From Actinorhabdospora filicis (GTDB lineage Bacteria > Actinomycetota > Actinomycetes > Mycobacteriales > Micromonosporaceae), in contig NZ_BSTX01000001.1 of assembly GCF_030269765.1 (NCBI RefSeq), positions 1,557,370 through 1,621,369 of the forward strand: a stretch of DNA of 64,000 bases, read 5' to 3'. The position numbers and the translations under genes were made by a program. The stretch's first letter is position 1. Each line of letters opens with the position of its first letter. The notes under the pieces are model-generated. The model searched no databases. It was given only the letters and a program-made list of their open reading frames with translations, and was not told the origin of the DNA. This document shows, in pieces, positions 56,228-64,000 of the stretch.

Positions 56228-57676
56228 ATGACCCGTCCCAACCTGCTGCTCATCACCGCCGACCAGTGGCGCGGCGACTGCCTCTCCGGCGCGGGTCACC
56301 CGGTGGTCCGCACCCCCTACCTGGACGAGCTGGCCGCCCGCGGCGCCCGCTTCGACCGCGCCTACAGCGCCACCCCCTCCTGCATCCCCGCCCGCGCCGC
56401 CCTCCACACCGGCCTCTCCCAGCGCAACCACGGCCGCGTCGGCTACCGGGACGGCGTCCCCTGGACCTACCCCGGCACCCTCGCCTCGACCCTGGGCCGC
56501 GCCGGCTACCAGACCCGCGCGATCGGCAAGATGCACGTCCACCCCGAGCGCAACCGCATCGGCTTCGACGAGGTCGTCCTCCACGACGGCTACCTCCACT
56601 TCGCCCGCGACCGCCGCCGCGATCCCCGCCTCCACGACGACTACCGCGCCTGGCTGGCCCGCCGCACCGGCAACCCCGCCGCCGACGAGGCCTCCCTCGG
56701 CCTCCAGTGCAACTCCGTGGTCGCCCGCCCCTGGCCCTGGGCGGAAGAGCTGCACCCCACCAACTGGGTGGTGAGCGAGGCGATCGACTTCCTATACCGC
56801 CGCGACACCACCACGCCGTTCTTCCTCAACCTGTCCTTCCACCGCCCCCACCCGCCCTACGACCCACCCGCCTGGGCCTTCGAGCAGTACCTCGCCGCCC
56901 CCGGCACCACTCCCCCCATGGGCGACTGGACGTCCGCCTTCGAACCCTGGCGCGACGACACCCGCGCCGACGCCAACATCGCCCGCTACGACGAACTCAC
57001 CACCCACCGCGCCCGCGCCGGCTACTTCGGCCACATGTCCCACATCGACACCCAGCTCAACTACTTCTTGCAGACCCTCGCCGAATTCGGCGAACTGGAC
57101 AACACCTGGATCTGCTTCACCTCCGACCACGGCGAAATGCTCGGCGACCACGGCATGTGGCGCAAGGCCTACCCCTACGAGGGCTCCGCCCGCGTCCCCC
57201 TCATCCTGGCCGGCCCCGGCCTCCCCGGCCACGTCGTATCGGAAGCCGTCGTCGAACTCCGCGACATCATGCCCACCCTCCTCGACGCCGCCGGGATCCA
57301 AGACGTACCCACAATGGACGGCCACTCCCTCCTCCCCCTGGCCGCAACCCCATCGGGCAACGCCGCCCCACCCGTCCGCGACCACCTCCACGGCGAGCAC
57401 GTCCTCTTCGGACAGTCGATGCACTGGATCACCGACCACCGCTACAAATACGTGTGGCTCTCCGCCGAGGGAATCGAACAACTCTTCGACCTCCACGCCG
57501 ACCCCGAAGAAGCCCGGGACCTCTCGGCCGACCACGACCACCAACCCGAACTGGCCAGACAACGCGCCAGACTGGTGAATTCCCTCGCAGGACGCCCCGA
57601 AGCCTTCGTCCACGACGGACTATTGGTTCCCGGACGCCCGGTCCGCACCGAACTAACTGTGACCGGCAGCGAATGA
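56228..57676 (+). CDS. Type I sulfatase (formylglycine-dependent)
   Basis: A 482-residue sulfatase of the alkaline phosphatase superfamily. The catalytic cysteine to be converted to formylglycine is Cys52 in PSCIPARAAL (C-x-P-x-R), and metal ligands appear in LLITADQWRGD and TSDHGEMLGDHGMW. No signal peptide, so probably cytoplasmic. The formylglycine-generating enzyme must be encoded elsewhere. TACCGT ends 6 nt before the ATG with no ribosome site, so the mRNA may be leaderless. Substrate unknown (aryl, choline or sugar sulfates possible). Confidence 0.93.
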   Translation: MTRPNLLLITADQWRGDCLSGAGHPVVRTPYLDELAARGARFDRAYSATPSCIPARAALHTGLSQRNHGRVGYRDGVPWTYPGTLASTLGRAGYQTRAIGKMHVHPERNRIGFDEVVLHDGYLHFARDRRRDPRLHDDYRAWLARRTGNPAADEASLGLQCNSVVARPWPWAEELHPTNWVVSEAIDFLYRRDTTTPFFLNLSFHRPHPPYDPPAWAFEQYLAAPGTTPPMGDWTSAFEPWRDDTRADANIARYDELTTHRARAGYFGHMSHIDTQLNYFLQTLAEFGELDNTWICFTSDHGEMLGDHGMWRKAYPYEGSARVPLILAGPGLPGHVVSEAVVELRDIMPTLLDAAGIQDVPTMDGHSLLPLAATPSGNAAPPVRDHLHGEHVLFGQSMHWITDHRYKYVWLSAEGIEQLFDLHADPEEARDLSADHDHQPELARQRARLVNSLAGRPEAFVHDGLLVPGRPVRTELTVTGSE

Positions 57677-57778
57677 CGAGTCGCGGAACACCGGCGGCAG
57701 CAGCAGATGACGAGTGACGCAAGACCAGCCCCGGACGCCGAGTGACGAGTGACGAAGGTCAGAGGTCAGGAGACAAAC

Positions 57779-58486
57779 ATGGACGCGGCCACCCTCCCCG
57801 TAGTCTTCGTTCACGGCATCCGCATCAGCGGCAGCGTCTGGGGCCCCGTCGCCGCCATAGTCGGCCGCGACAGACCCGTCGCCACCCCCGACCTCCCCGG
57901 CCACGGCACCCACCGCGACCAGAAGTTCAATGTGGACGCCGCCGTCCAAGCAGTAGTCGACGCCATCGACGACCTCGGCGGCAAAGCACTCGTAGTAGGC
58001 CACTCCATGGGCGGCTACGTCTCCATAGCCACCGCAGCAGCCCACCCCGACCGCGTCCCCGGCCTCGTCGCCATGGGCTGCACCGCAACCCCCAAAGGAC
58101 TACTGCTCAGCGCCTACCGCCTCGCCGCGAAAATGGCCTCCGCCAACGCAAGAAAGGCGGACCGCTTCAGCACCTGGGCCTTCAAAAAGACCCTCCCCCC
58201 GGAAATGGCCGCCGCCATAGTCGCCGGAGGCCTCGACTCCACCTCGATGCCACAAGTAGTGGACGCACTGTCCCAGCTGGACCCAAGAGCAGCCCTGGAG
58301 ACCTACCCAGGACCCGTCACCCTGGTGAACGGCGCCAGAGACCCCTTCCGCGCGGAAGAGAAAGGCTTCCTGAAGGCATGCAAACGGGGCGAACTGGTAA
58401 TCCTCCCGAAGCGCACGCACATCAGCTGCCTGGCGGACAGTGAAGTACTAGCGAAGATCACGGGACAGGCACTGAACAGGCTCTGA
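57779..58486 (+). CDS. Alpha/beta hydrolase
   Basis: A 235-residue hydrolase: oxyanion motif VFVHGIRISGSVWG, nucleophile elbow GHSMGG (Ser near residue 80) and a late acid and His (GARDPF, KRTHISC). Substrate unknown. ATG 57779 has AGGAG upstream. Codon use differs from the neighbours: many ATA, GTA, CTA and AGA/AGG codons. The stop codon lies in the first bases of the long repeat copy C. Upstream, 57677-57778 has short direct repeats of TGACGAGTGACG. Confidence 0.88.
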   Translation: MDAATLPVVFVHGIRISGSVWGPVAAIVGRDRPVATPDLPGHGTHRDQKFNVDAAVQAVVDAIDDLGGKALVVGHSMGGYVSIATAAAHPDRVPGLVAMGCTATPKGLLLSAYRLAAKMASANARKADRFSTWAFKKTLPPEMAAAIVAGGLDSTSMPQVVDALSQLDPRAALETYPGPVTLVNGARDPFRAEEKGFLKACKRGELVILPKRTHISCLADSEVLAKITGQALNRL

Positions 58487-59072
58487 GCCGGGTAGGTGAC
58501 TGGCTGGCTACGGGGTCAAAACCCGGGCACGGACAAAAGCTCGTCGTTTTAGACCCGGGCAAACCGACTGGCGGGCAACGGGGTCAAAACCCGGGTGGGG
58601 ACAAAAGCTCGTTGTAGTAGAGCCGCACCGAGACGGCCCGCAAGACGCAAGACAACACGACCCCGCGACCAGATCCGCTGAAGCTGTCTCGGGATAGGAG
58701 AGGATCCTCCCTCGGTCGGCCGGATGGTTCTTCGAACGAGGGTTCTCGGGGTGTCAAGACACGCACTACCGTCTTGACACCCCGAGGTTCATCGTTCACC
58801 GTCGCAAAGGCCGAACGCGGGTGGAGCCTCCCGAGAGAGGTCCGGCGTCCAGGGGCCGCACCCCTGGTCGGGTCCCAGGGCTGAAAGCCCTGACCAGACG
58901 GCGACCGTGACATAGCGCCAATGTGGCGAATAGAAGATGGTCGATCCGTGGGGTGGGCAGGAAGTGCGGGGAGACGGGCTCGGGCTGAGGCTGATGGGAC
59001 GCCGGGCGACGCGTGCTAGCGAAACTGGCCGGGCTGGGACTGGGACTGCGGCTGGGGCCCAGACCCCCCCAA
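58483..59072 (+). repeat. Long structured dispersed repeat, copy C
   Basis: Second copy of the 600-bp repeat at 39151-39755, same orientation and order: CTGAGCCGGG boundary, two 68-bp tandem units (58498 and 58566), the CCAGATCCGCTGAAGCT block, GGGATAGGAGAGG, hairpin core (58734-58797), the GAGAGAGGTCCGGCGTCC stem block and a GGGACT/GGGGCC-rich end. The first bases include the stop codon of the alpha/beta hydrolase. No reading frame with coding bias crosses it. The gap 58487-59278 holds nothing else except a terminator-like hairpin. Confidence 0.88.
58734..58797 (+). repeat. Hairpin core of the dispersed repeat, copy C
   Basis: Arms GAACGA...TCTCGGGGTGTCAAG and CTTGACACCCCGAG...TCGTTC around a 14-nt loop. 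Relative to copy B a G-C pair in the stem has become C-G, keeping the pairing. Confidence 0.85.
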
Positions 59073-59081
59073 GCAACGAAA

Positions 59082-59101
59082 CCCCCGACCAAAGCCGGGG
59101 G
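59082..59101. terminator. Hairpin between repeat C and the ABC operon end
   Basis: CCCCCG and CGGGGG pair around an 8-nt loop; on the minus strand it lies about 180 bp past the substrate-binding protein stop. Short stem, weak evidence. Confidence 0.35.
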
Positions 59102-59278
59102 CAACGCTGCCTGACCTCAATTCAGGCCGTCCGGACCGAAGTCCACACTGGACTATCCCACGCCCCCACCTCCCCCTTCAAGCCCGACCACCCACCGCCG
59201 GAAGCGGCAGCGCGGCCCCAGGAGTCGCCGGGCACCACCCCGGCCAGGGCTGAAGAAGGAGAGAAGCGCGAAACAGAC

Positions 59279-61090
59279 CTACTTGGGCTCCAACTTCCCC
59301 GTCAGCAGCGACAGGATCACGAAGTTGTCGGCGTACATCGCGTTCTTCACCACCGGGTCCGAGTCCGCCGGGAACGCCTTCACCCGGTCGCCCTCAAGCG
59401 CGGGGTTGTTACCGAACCGCTCGAACAGCGGCACCATCGGCAGCAGCTCGTTGAACACGAGCGCGGCCTTGGTGACGTTCGCCTTCTGCTCGGCCTCGTC
59501 GAGTCCGGCTCCGGCGTTGTTGACGATCTCGGTGAGGTCGACGTCGCCGTACAGCTCCGACTTCGTCTTCAGCTCGAAGGCCATGCCCTTGCCGCCCTGG
59601 TTCTTGGCGACGGGGATGTTGTGGGTGAACAGGTCGGCGACGAACGAGAAGTGCGGGTGCGGGTGCTGCGAGGCGCCCCACGACTGGATGGCCAGCGAGA
59701 ACTCGCCCTTGTCGATGTCGATCGGCGCCTGGGTGTAGGTGACGCCGCGGGGCGTGACCTTGATGCCGACGGTGGTGAGCTGCTCGGCGACGTTGGTGCC
59801 GGCGGCCGACCAGTCGGCGAACTCCGAGGGGAACTGGATCTCGTACTCGGCGGGCTTGCCCTCCTTGGTCTTCCAGGAGTCGCCCTCCTTCTTCCACCCG
59901 GCCTTGCCGAGGAGTTCCTCGACCTTGGCCTTGTCGAAGGCGTACTTGTTCAGCTTGCCCTTGTCCTCGGGGGTGAGCCAGCCGTCGATGGACGCGTCGG
60001 CGAACCCGGCCATGAACTCCACGCCCTTGCCGGAGTCGCCCAGCGCGACCTTGCCGGTGACGGCGCGGTCGATGGCGTGCGCGAAGGCCCGGCGGACGTT
60101 GACGTCCTTGAACTCGGGGTGCTTGTCGAGGTTGAACAGCAGGGCCGGGCCGGAGTAGTTCGGCGGCCGGATGATCCGGAAGCCGGCGTCCTTGAAGGCC
60201 TGCTCGGACGCGACGGGGAAGCCGTGCGTGGCGTAGTCGACGGCCTTCTGCTGCACCAGCGGCGTGACCGCGGGGGTCTCACCGTTGTAGAGGACGACCT
60301 TGTCGAACTTGACGTTGGCCGCGCCGTAGCCGGACGCGTTCTTCACCAGCGTCAGCTGCGAGTCGGAGATCGTGCCGTAGTCCAGGTCGAAGGGACCCGA
60401 GACGATGAACTTCTCCGGGCGGAAGGCCTGGAAGTCCTTGCCGAGGGTGACGCCCTCGTCGGAGTTCATGTCCTTACCGGCGGCGCGCAGGTCGGCGGCC
60501 TTCTTCGCCCATTCGCCGAAGACCGTCGTGGACACGATGTTGGAGCGCAGGAGGTAGCGCTCGGCGACCGTGGACGGCTTGTGCATGACGATGGTGAAGG
60601 TTTGCGGGTCGGGCGCGTCGATCTTCTCCACGAAGTTCCACAGCGGCGAACGCAGCAGCCACTGCAGGTTGAACGTGGTGACGTAGTCGGCGGACGTGAT
60701 GTCCTTGCCGTCGCTCCACTTCAGGCCCTGCTTGATCTTGACCGTGTAGGACTTGGTCGCCGGGTCGGCGGTGTGCGACTCGGCCAGCAGGTACTCCCAG
60801 CGCTTGTCGGCCCAGTAGTAGTAGGCCGACGGGAGGCACAGGAGGTCGCCGTAGGGACCGTCGGCGATGATGCGCGTCGGGACGCCCGCGAACGGGTTTC
60901 CGGCGTTGTTGAAGTGCCCCTCGGGGGCCTTCTTGTAGGGCCACGCCCCGTGGAACTCCTTGCTGGAGCCACCTTCCGGCTCGGCCGGGGAGCAGGCGGC
61001 GAGGGCGGAGACGCCGACCGCGCCGACGGCGCCGACGCCCGCCAGCTGGAACAGCCTTCTCCTAGAGAGATCGAAATCCTGGGTGGTCAC
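59279..61090 (-). CDS. ABC importer substrate-binding lipoprotein (family 5, peptide type)
   Basis: A 603-residue extracellular solute-binding protein of the SBP_bac_5 family. The N-terminus combines a twin-arginine-like SRRRLFQLAG with a lipobox LAAC at about residues 30-33, so it may be a Tat-exported lipoprotein. Family motifs include GLKWSDGKDITSADYV near residue 125 and a VRRAFAHAIDR segment near 340. It would capture oligopeptides or similar ligands for the transporter encoded upstream. Its ATG overlaps the preceding small gene by 4 bp, as the last gene of the operon in the window. Confidence 0.92.
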   Translation of the reverse strand: MTTQDFDLSRRRLFQLAGVGAVGAVGVSALAACSPAEPEGGSSKEFHGAWPYKKAPEGHFNNAGNPFAGVPTRIIADGPYGDLLCLPSAYYYWADKRWEYLLAESHTADPATKSYTVKIKQGLKWSDGKDITSADYVTTFNLQWLLRSPLWNFVEKIDAPDPQTFTIVMHKPSTVAERYLLRSNIVSTTVFGEWAKKAADLRAAGKDMNSDEGVTLGKDFQAFRPEKFIVSGPFDLDYGTISDSQLTLVKNASGYGAANVKFDKVVLYNGETPAVTPLVQQKAVDYATHGFPVASEQAFKDAGFRIIRPPNYSGPALLFNLDKHPEFKDVNVRRAFAHAIDRAVTGKVALGDSGKGVEFMAGFADASIDGWLTPEDKGKLNKYAFDKAKVEELLGKAGWKKEGDSWKTKEGKPAEYEIQFPSEFADWSAAGTNVAEQLTTVGIKVTPRGVTYTQAPIDIDKGEFSLAIQSWGASQHPHPHFSFVADLFTHNIPVAKNQGGKGMAFELKTKSELYGDVDLTEIVNNAGAGLDEAEQKANVTKAALVFNELLPMVPLFERFGNNPALEGDRVKAFPADSDPVVKNAMYADNFVILSLLTGKLEPK

Positions 61091-61293
61091 TGGTCCTCCT
61101 TGTGAGGCGTTTGCCGTCGGGAACGACGAACGAGAAAGATCGCGATGGCGCCGAGGGTCAACCCCAGGCCCAGGGAGAACACGGTGATGATCTGCTCCGC
61201 CGTACCGGGCTTGACCAGCAGGAGCATCAGCAGCGACCCGGCGACCAGGAAGGCCGCCAGATTCAGCACCGCGCGCGAGACGACCGGGGTCAC
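61087..61293 (-). CDS. Small two-helix membrane protein in the importer operon
   Basis: A 68-residue protein starting at GTG: two membrane helices (LNLAAFLVAGSLLMLLLV and IITVFSLGLGLTLGAIAIFLV) and a basic C-terminal tail RRSRRQTPHKEDQ. It overlaps the ATPase gene upstream and the binding-protein gene downstream by 4 bp each (GTGA and ATGA), so it is translated with them. It is not a usual component of peptide importers. I recognise no family. Confidence 0.75.
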   Translation of the reverse strand: MTPVVSRAVLNLAAFLVAGSLLMLLLVKPGTAEQIITVFSLGLGLTLGAIAIFLVRRSRRQTPHKEDQ

Positions 61294-62441
61294 TCGGTCT
61301 CCTCGCCGTCCCTCGGCTGGGGTATCACCGGGGTGGATCCCGCCTGGACGGCGGGACCCGGGACGGATCCCGCCTGGGCGGTGGGTTCCGGGACGGATCC
61401 CGCCTGGGCGGTGGGTTCCGGGACGGTTCCCGCCTCAGCGGTGGGTTCCGGGGTGGTGGCTGCGCGCCCGACCACGTGGCAGGAGACCTCGCGGCCGGCG
61501 TCCAGGCCCTGGAGTTCGGGCCTGTGCGCATCGCAGGTGTCGGCTTCGAAGAGCGGGCACCGGGGATGGAACGAACAGCCGGTCGGCAGCATCGCCAGGC
61601 TCGGGATCTCCGAGCTTCGCAGGCCGCCACCGGCCTTCTTGGTGCGGGTCAGGTCGGGGTCGGGTTCGGGGACCGCGTCCAGCAGCGCCTTGGTGTAGGG
61701 GTGCTGGGGGTTGTTGATGACCTGCGGTGTGGGCCCGAACTCGACGACCCGGCCCAGGTACATGACGGCGATCCTGCCCTGCCAGCCGAAGTACTTCGCG
61801 ATGGCCAGATCGTGGGTGATGAACAGGAAGCCCACGTTCAGTTCGTCGCGCAGCCTGCCGAGCATGTTCAGCATGCCGATGCGGATCGACACGTCCAGCA
61901 TGGACGTCGACTCGTCGGCGATGATGAGCTTCGGATCCAGGGTGAGGGCCCGCGCCACCGAGACCCGCTGCCGCTGTCCACCGGACAGCTGATGCGGGAA
62001 CTTCGGCAGGTAGGCCTCCGCCGGGGTCAGGTCCACCTGCTCCAGGAGAGCGGCGGCCTTGTCCCAGCCTTCCTTGCGGTTCCTGGCGACACCGTGCTTG
62101 CGCAGCGGGGACGCCAGAGTCTTGTGGATGTCGCGGATCGGGTTCAGCGACGCGTACGGGTCCTGGTGCACGTACTGGACGGCCGTGCGGTACTCGGCGA
62201 ACTCCGATTTCGACATGGACCAGATGTCGCGCCCCTGGAACTCCACGGTCCCGGCGGTCGGCTTGGCCAGTCCGGCGGCCATGCGGGCGGTGGTGGTCTT
62301 GCCGCAGCCGGACTCGCCGACCAGGCAGAGCACCTCGCCGGGGCCGACCGACAGGGACACGTCGTCGACGGCCTTCAGGTCGCCCTTCTTGCTGCCGAAG
62401 GTCTGCGAGACGTTCCGCAGCGTGATCAGCGGCTCAGACAC
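61290..62441 (-). CDS. Peptide-type ABC importer ATPase (OppF-like)
   Basis: A 383-residue ATPase with Walker A GESGCGKTT (about 39-47), signature LSGGQRQRVSVAR, Walker B LIIADEST and a C-terminal oligopeptide/dipeptide-transporter motif (GCSFHPRCPLF) with cysteines that may bind an iron-sulfur cluster in this family. Walker B reads ADEST, as in many OppF/DppF proteins. After about residue 325 comes an unusual Pro/Ala/Gly tail of four roughly 10-residue repeats (PEPTAQAGSV). Overlaps both neighbouring genes. Energises uptake with the second ATPase. Confidence 0.93.
   Translation of the reverse strand: MSEPLITLRNVSQTFGSKKGDLKAVDDVSLSVGPGEVLCLVGESGCGKTTTARMAAGLAKPTAGTVEFQGRDIWSMSKSEFAEYRTAVQYVHQDPYASLNPIRDIHKTLASPLRKHGVARNRKEGWDKAAALLEQVDLTPAEAYLPKFPHQLSGGQRQRVSVARALTLDPKLIIADESTSMLDVSIRIGMLNMLGRLRDELNVGFLFITHDLAIAKYFGWQGRIAVMYLGRVVEFGPTPQVINNPQHPYTKALLDAVPEPDPDLTRTKKAGGGLRSSEIPSLAMLPTGCSFHPRCPLFEADTCDAHRPELQGLDAGREVSCHVVGRAATTPEPTAEAGTVPEPTAQAGSVPEPTAQAGSVPGPAVQAGSTPVIPQPRDGEETE
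61321..61440 (-). repeat. Four 30-bp tandem repeats inside the OppF-like gene
   Basis: Four units of 30 bp (61321, 61351, 61381, 61411), the two middle ones nearly identical, encode the PEPTAQAGSV-type tail. A partial fifth unit follows. Confidence 0.85.
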
Positions 62442-63543
62442 GCTCCACCACCTTGCGCTCGTACTTCACGTCCTGCCAGCGGATGCAGGCGGCGGTGTGG
62501 GCGGTGCCCCGGGGCCGCTCCTCGATGGTGTCGAGCTCCGGATCGCCCGTCAGGCAGGCGTCCTGGACGTACGGACACCGCGGGGCGAACTTGCAGCCCT
62601 CCGGGAGGTTCGCCAGACTCGGCGGCGCGCCCGGGATCGAGGCCAGCTCCGGCAGGTCCCCGACCACCGGCGGCACGGCCTTGATCAGGCCGACGGTGTA
62701 GGGATGCCGTGGGCCGTAGAAGATGTCGCGCGCGGTGCCGGTCTCGATGATCTTCCCGGCGTACATCGTCGCGACCCGGTCGGCCAGTTCGGCGGCGATC
62801 GCCAGGTCGTGGGAGATGAACACCATGGCGAACTTGCGCTCGGCGCGCAGCTCGTGCAGGACGTCCACGATGGCGCGCTGGGTGAGGATGTCCAGCGCGG
62901 TGGTCGGCTCGTCCAGGATCAGCAGCTTGGGGTCCAGCAGCAGGCTCATCGCGATGAGCACGCGCTGCTTCATGCCGCCCGACAGCTCGTGCGGGTACGA
63001 CGGCAGGACCCGGTTGGGTTCCAGCCGGACCGCGCGCAGCAGCTCCGCCGAGCGCTCCCAGATCTCCTTCTTGGACGGCTTGCGCTCACCGTCGGGGTGG
63101 GCCTTGATCGTGTCGGCCATCTGGTCGATGACGCGCAGGACCGGGTTGAAGGAGTTCATCGCGCCCTGGAAGACCATCGCGGCCTCCCGCCAGCGCCAGT
63201 CGCGCAGCTCGCGCTTCTTCAGCGCCAGCACGTCCACTGTGGAGCCGTCGCGGCCCCGGTAGGTGACGGTGCCGCGCGGCACGCTGCCCAGGCGCGGCAG
63301 CAGCCGCAGCAGGCCGAGTCCCAGCGTGGTCTTGCCGCAGCCGCTCTCGCCGACCAGGGCGAGGGACTGGTCGGGGTAGAGGTCGAAGTCGACGCCTCGC
63401 ACGGCCTCGACGGTCTTGCCCGCGCCGGTCTTGTAGGCCACGGCCAGGTCGCGGACCGACAGGATCGGCTCGTCCGGCGGGTCTTGGATCGCCAAGGTCA
63501 CCACACCCTTCTTCTGTTCGCGCGCAGTCGCACGGTCCACCAC
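62434..63543 (-). CDS. Peptide-type ABC importer ATPase (OppD-like)
   Basis: A 369-residue ATPase with Walker A GESGCGKTT (about 64-72), signature ELSGGMKQRVLIA, Walker B LLILDEPTTALD and the C-terminal GCKFAPRCPYV motif with an ensuing Cys, as in OppD/DppD. Its GTG directly follows the permease stop codon (TAAGTG), so it is translationally coupled; a start 13 residues later (GTGACC) is also possible. The last bases overlap the OppF-like gene by 8 bp. Confidence 0.93.
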   Translation of the reverse strand: MVDRATAREQKKGVVTLAIQDPPDEPILSVRDLAVAYKTGAGKTVEAVRGVDFDLYPDQSLALVGESGCGKTTLGLGLLRLLPRLGSVPRGTVTYRGRDGSTVDVLALKKRELRDWRWREAAMVFQGAMNSFNPVLRVIDQMADTIKAHPDGERKPSKKEIWERSAELLRAVRLEPNRVLPSYPHELSGGMKQRVLIAMSLLLDPKLLILDEPTTALDILTQRAIVDVLHELRAERKFAMVFISHDLAIAAELADRVATMYAGKIIETGTARDIFYGPRHPYTVGLIKAVPPVVGDLPELASIPGAPPSLANLPEGCKFAPRCPYVQDACLTGDPELDTIEERPRGTAHTAACIRWQDVKYERKVVERV

Positions 63544-64000
63544 TTACTTGTCGCGCAGGCGCGGGTTGAGGATCTCCTCCAGGGAGCGGGTCAGCATGAT
63601 CAGACCGAGCTGGAGGAGGGCGATCATGGCGATCGGGGCGAGGATGTAGGGCATCGCCTTGGGCAGGAACATCGCGCCGCCGATCCAGGCGTTGTTGATC
63701 ATGATCCCCCAGTTGGCGCCCGCCAGCGGCGCGAGGCCGAGGACGTAGAGGCCGACGAGGGCGTAGATCGCGTTGGTGACGGCGATGATGAAGTTGATGA
63801 GGATGTAGCTGGCCATGTTCGGCACGATCTCGCCGAACACGATCCGGCCGGTGCCCATGTCCAGCAGCTTGGCGGCCTCGACGAACTCGCGTTCCTTCAG
63901 CGACAGCGCCTGCGCCCGGATCGACCGCATCAGCACCGGCCAGGTCAGGCCGCCGATGATGAGGGCGAGGTAGAGCGGGCTGTTCAGGCTGAAGAAGGCG
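63544..64000 (-). CDS. ABC importer permease (DppC-like), 5' end outside window
   Basis: The frame is open to base 64000, so the N-terminus lies beyond the window. The visible 151 residues begin AFFSLNSPLYLALI and include the EAA loop EREFVEAAKLLDMGTGRIVFGE that docks the ATPases, plus four membrane helices. It belongs to the binding-protein-dependent permease family, DppC/OppC subgroup. A second permease (DppB-like) is expected upstream, outside the window. Confidence 0.92.
   Translation of the reverse strand, partial: AFFSLNSPLYLALIIGGLTWPVLMRSIRAQALSLKEREFVEAAKLLDMGTGRIVFGEIVPNMASYILINFIIAVTNAIYALVGLYVLGLAPLAGANWGIMINNAWIGGAMFLPKAMPYILAPIAMIALLQLGLIMLTRSLEEILNPRLRDK

Noticed and set aside
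57677..57778. Short TGACGAGTGACG repeats as a CRISPR-like array
   Set aside because: Only two to three imperfect 12-bp copies without regular spacers.
58937..61105. 722-codon plus-strand frame antisense to the substrate-binding protein
   Set aside because: Shadow frame of a clear SBP_bac_5 gene on the minus strand.
1..64000. Secondary metabolite (PKS/NRPS) cluster
   Set aside because: P450, SnoaL-like, exporters and regulators are present, but no core biosynthetic enzyme occurs and the genes are scattered in separate units.

Overview
The window is high-GC actinomycete chromosome: nearly every codon ends in G or C, GTG and TTG starts are common, and the gene families are typical of mycelial soil actinobacteria (a SigB/F-type sigma factor, a DivIVA-domain coiled-coil protein, an LLM/F420-type oxidoreductase, CsoR, many GNAT/TetR/MFS genes, large secreted hydrolases). 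A gene pair for 10-methyl branched fatty acids is consistent with a non-Streptomyces family, but the genus cannot be named from this sequence. No rRNA, tRNA, CRISPR array, integrase or transposase was recognised.

Layout. 1-5.4 kb: a 5'-truncated methyltransferase, a 53-aa small protein, an unknown protein, a GNAT enzyme and an ABC-F protein behind a promoter with two palindromic operators. 5.4-9.2 kb: divergent HxlR regulator/MFS exporter, a GNAT enzyme and a CsoR copper operon. 9.2-11.5 kb: c-di-AMP (ydaO-type) riboswitch followed by two NlpC/P60 cell-wall hydrolases. 11.5-25.4 kb: extracellular nutrition region with a GH20 hexosaminidase, two very large S8 proteases, lipoproteins and a GH18 chitinase. 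25.9-31 kb: DHA2 exporter plus TetR, then the two-gene 10-methyl fatty-acid operon. 31.5-39 kb: DivIVA-like protein, VanZ, a LuxR-type regulator divergent from an M4 metalloprotease, and a four-gene membrane-stress operon (holin-like, DUF3618, DUF4235, YihY). 40.5-49.6 kb: GH15 enzyme, an ANTAR-GAF-PAS-phosphatase-like protein, the SigB-type sigma factor and small stress-type genes (CBS, SRPBCC, 2TM, DUF2795, iron-permease-like, DUF6328). 49.6-58.5 kb: alkyl sulfatase, quinone reductase, endonuclease V, streptogramin B lyase, TetR/P450/ferredoxin, sulfatase and an alpha/beta hydrolase. 59.3-64 kb: oligopeptide-type ABC importer operon, cut by the window end.

How it works together. Several genes near the sigma factor carry GTTT-N15/16-GGGTA promoter elements, and three of them place the start codon exactly 9 nt after GGGTA, which implies leaderless mRNAs in a local sigma-B-type regulon. 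Chitinase plus hexosaminidase form a chitin-degradation pair. The chitinase and one S8 protease each carry a rare TTA codon inside the signal peptide, suggesting bldA-like developmental control.

The most unusual item is non-coding: two copies (39.15-39.76 kb and 58.48-59.07 kb) of a roughly 600-bp structured repeat containing a 67-bp tandem repeat and a long hairpin; the hairpin core alone also occurs inverted near 1.2 kb. Compensatory base-pair changes between copies argue that the folds are selected. I could not match it to a known element from memory. All function calls come from reading motifs; no database search was run.
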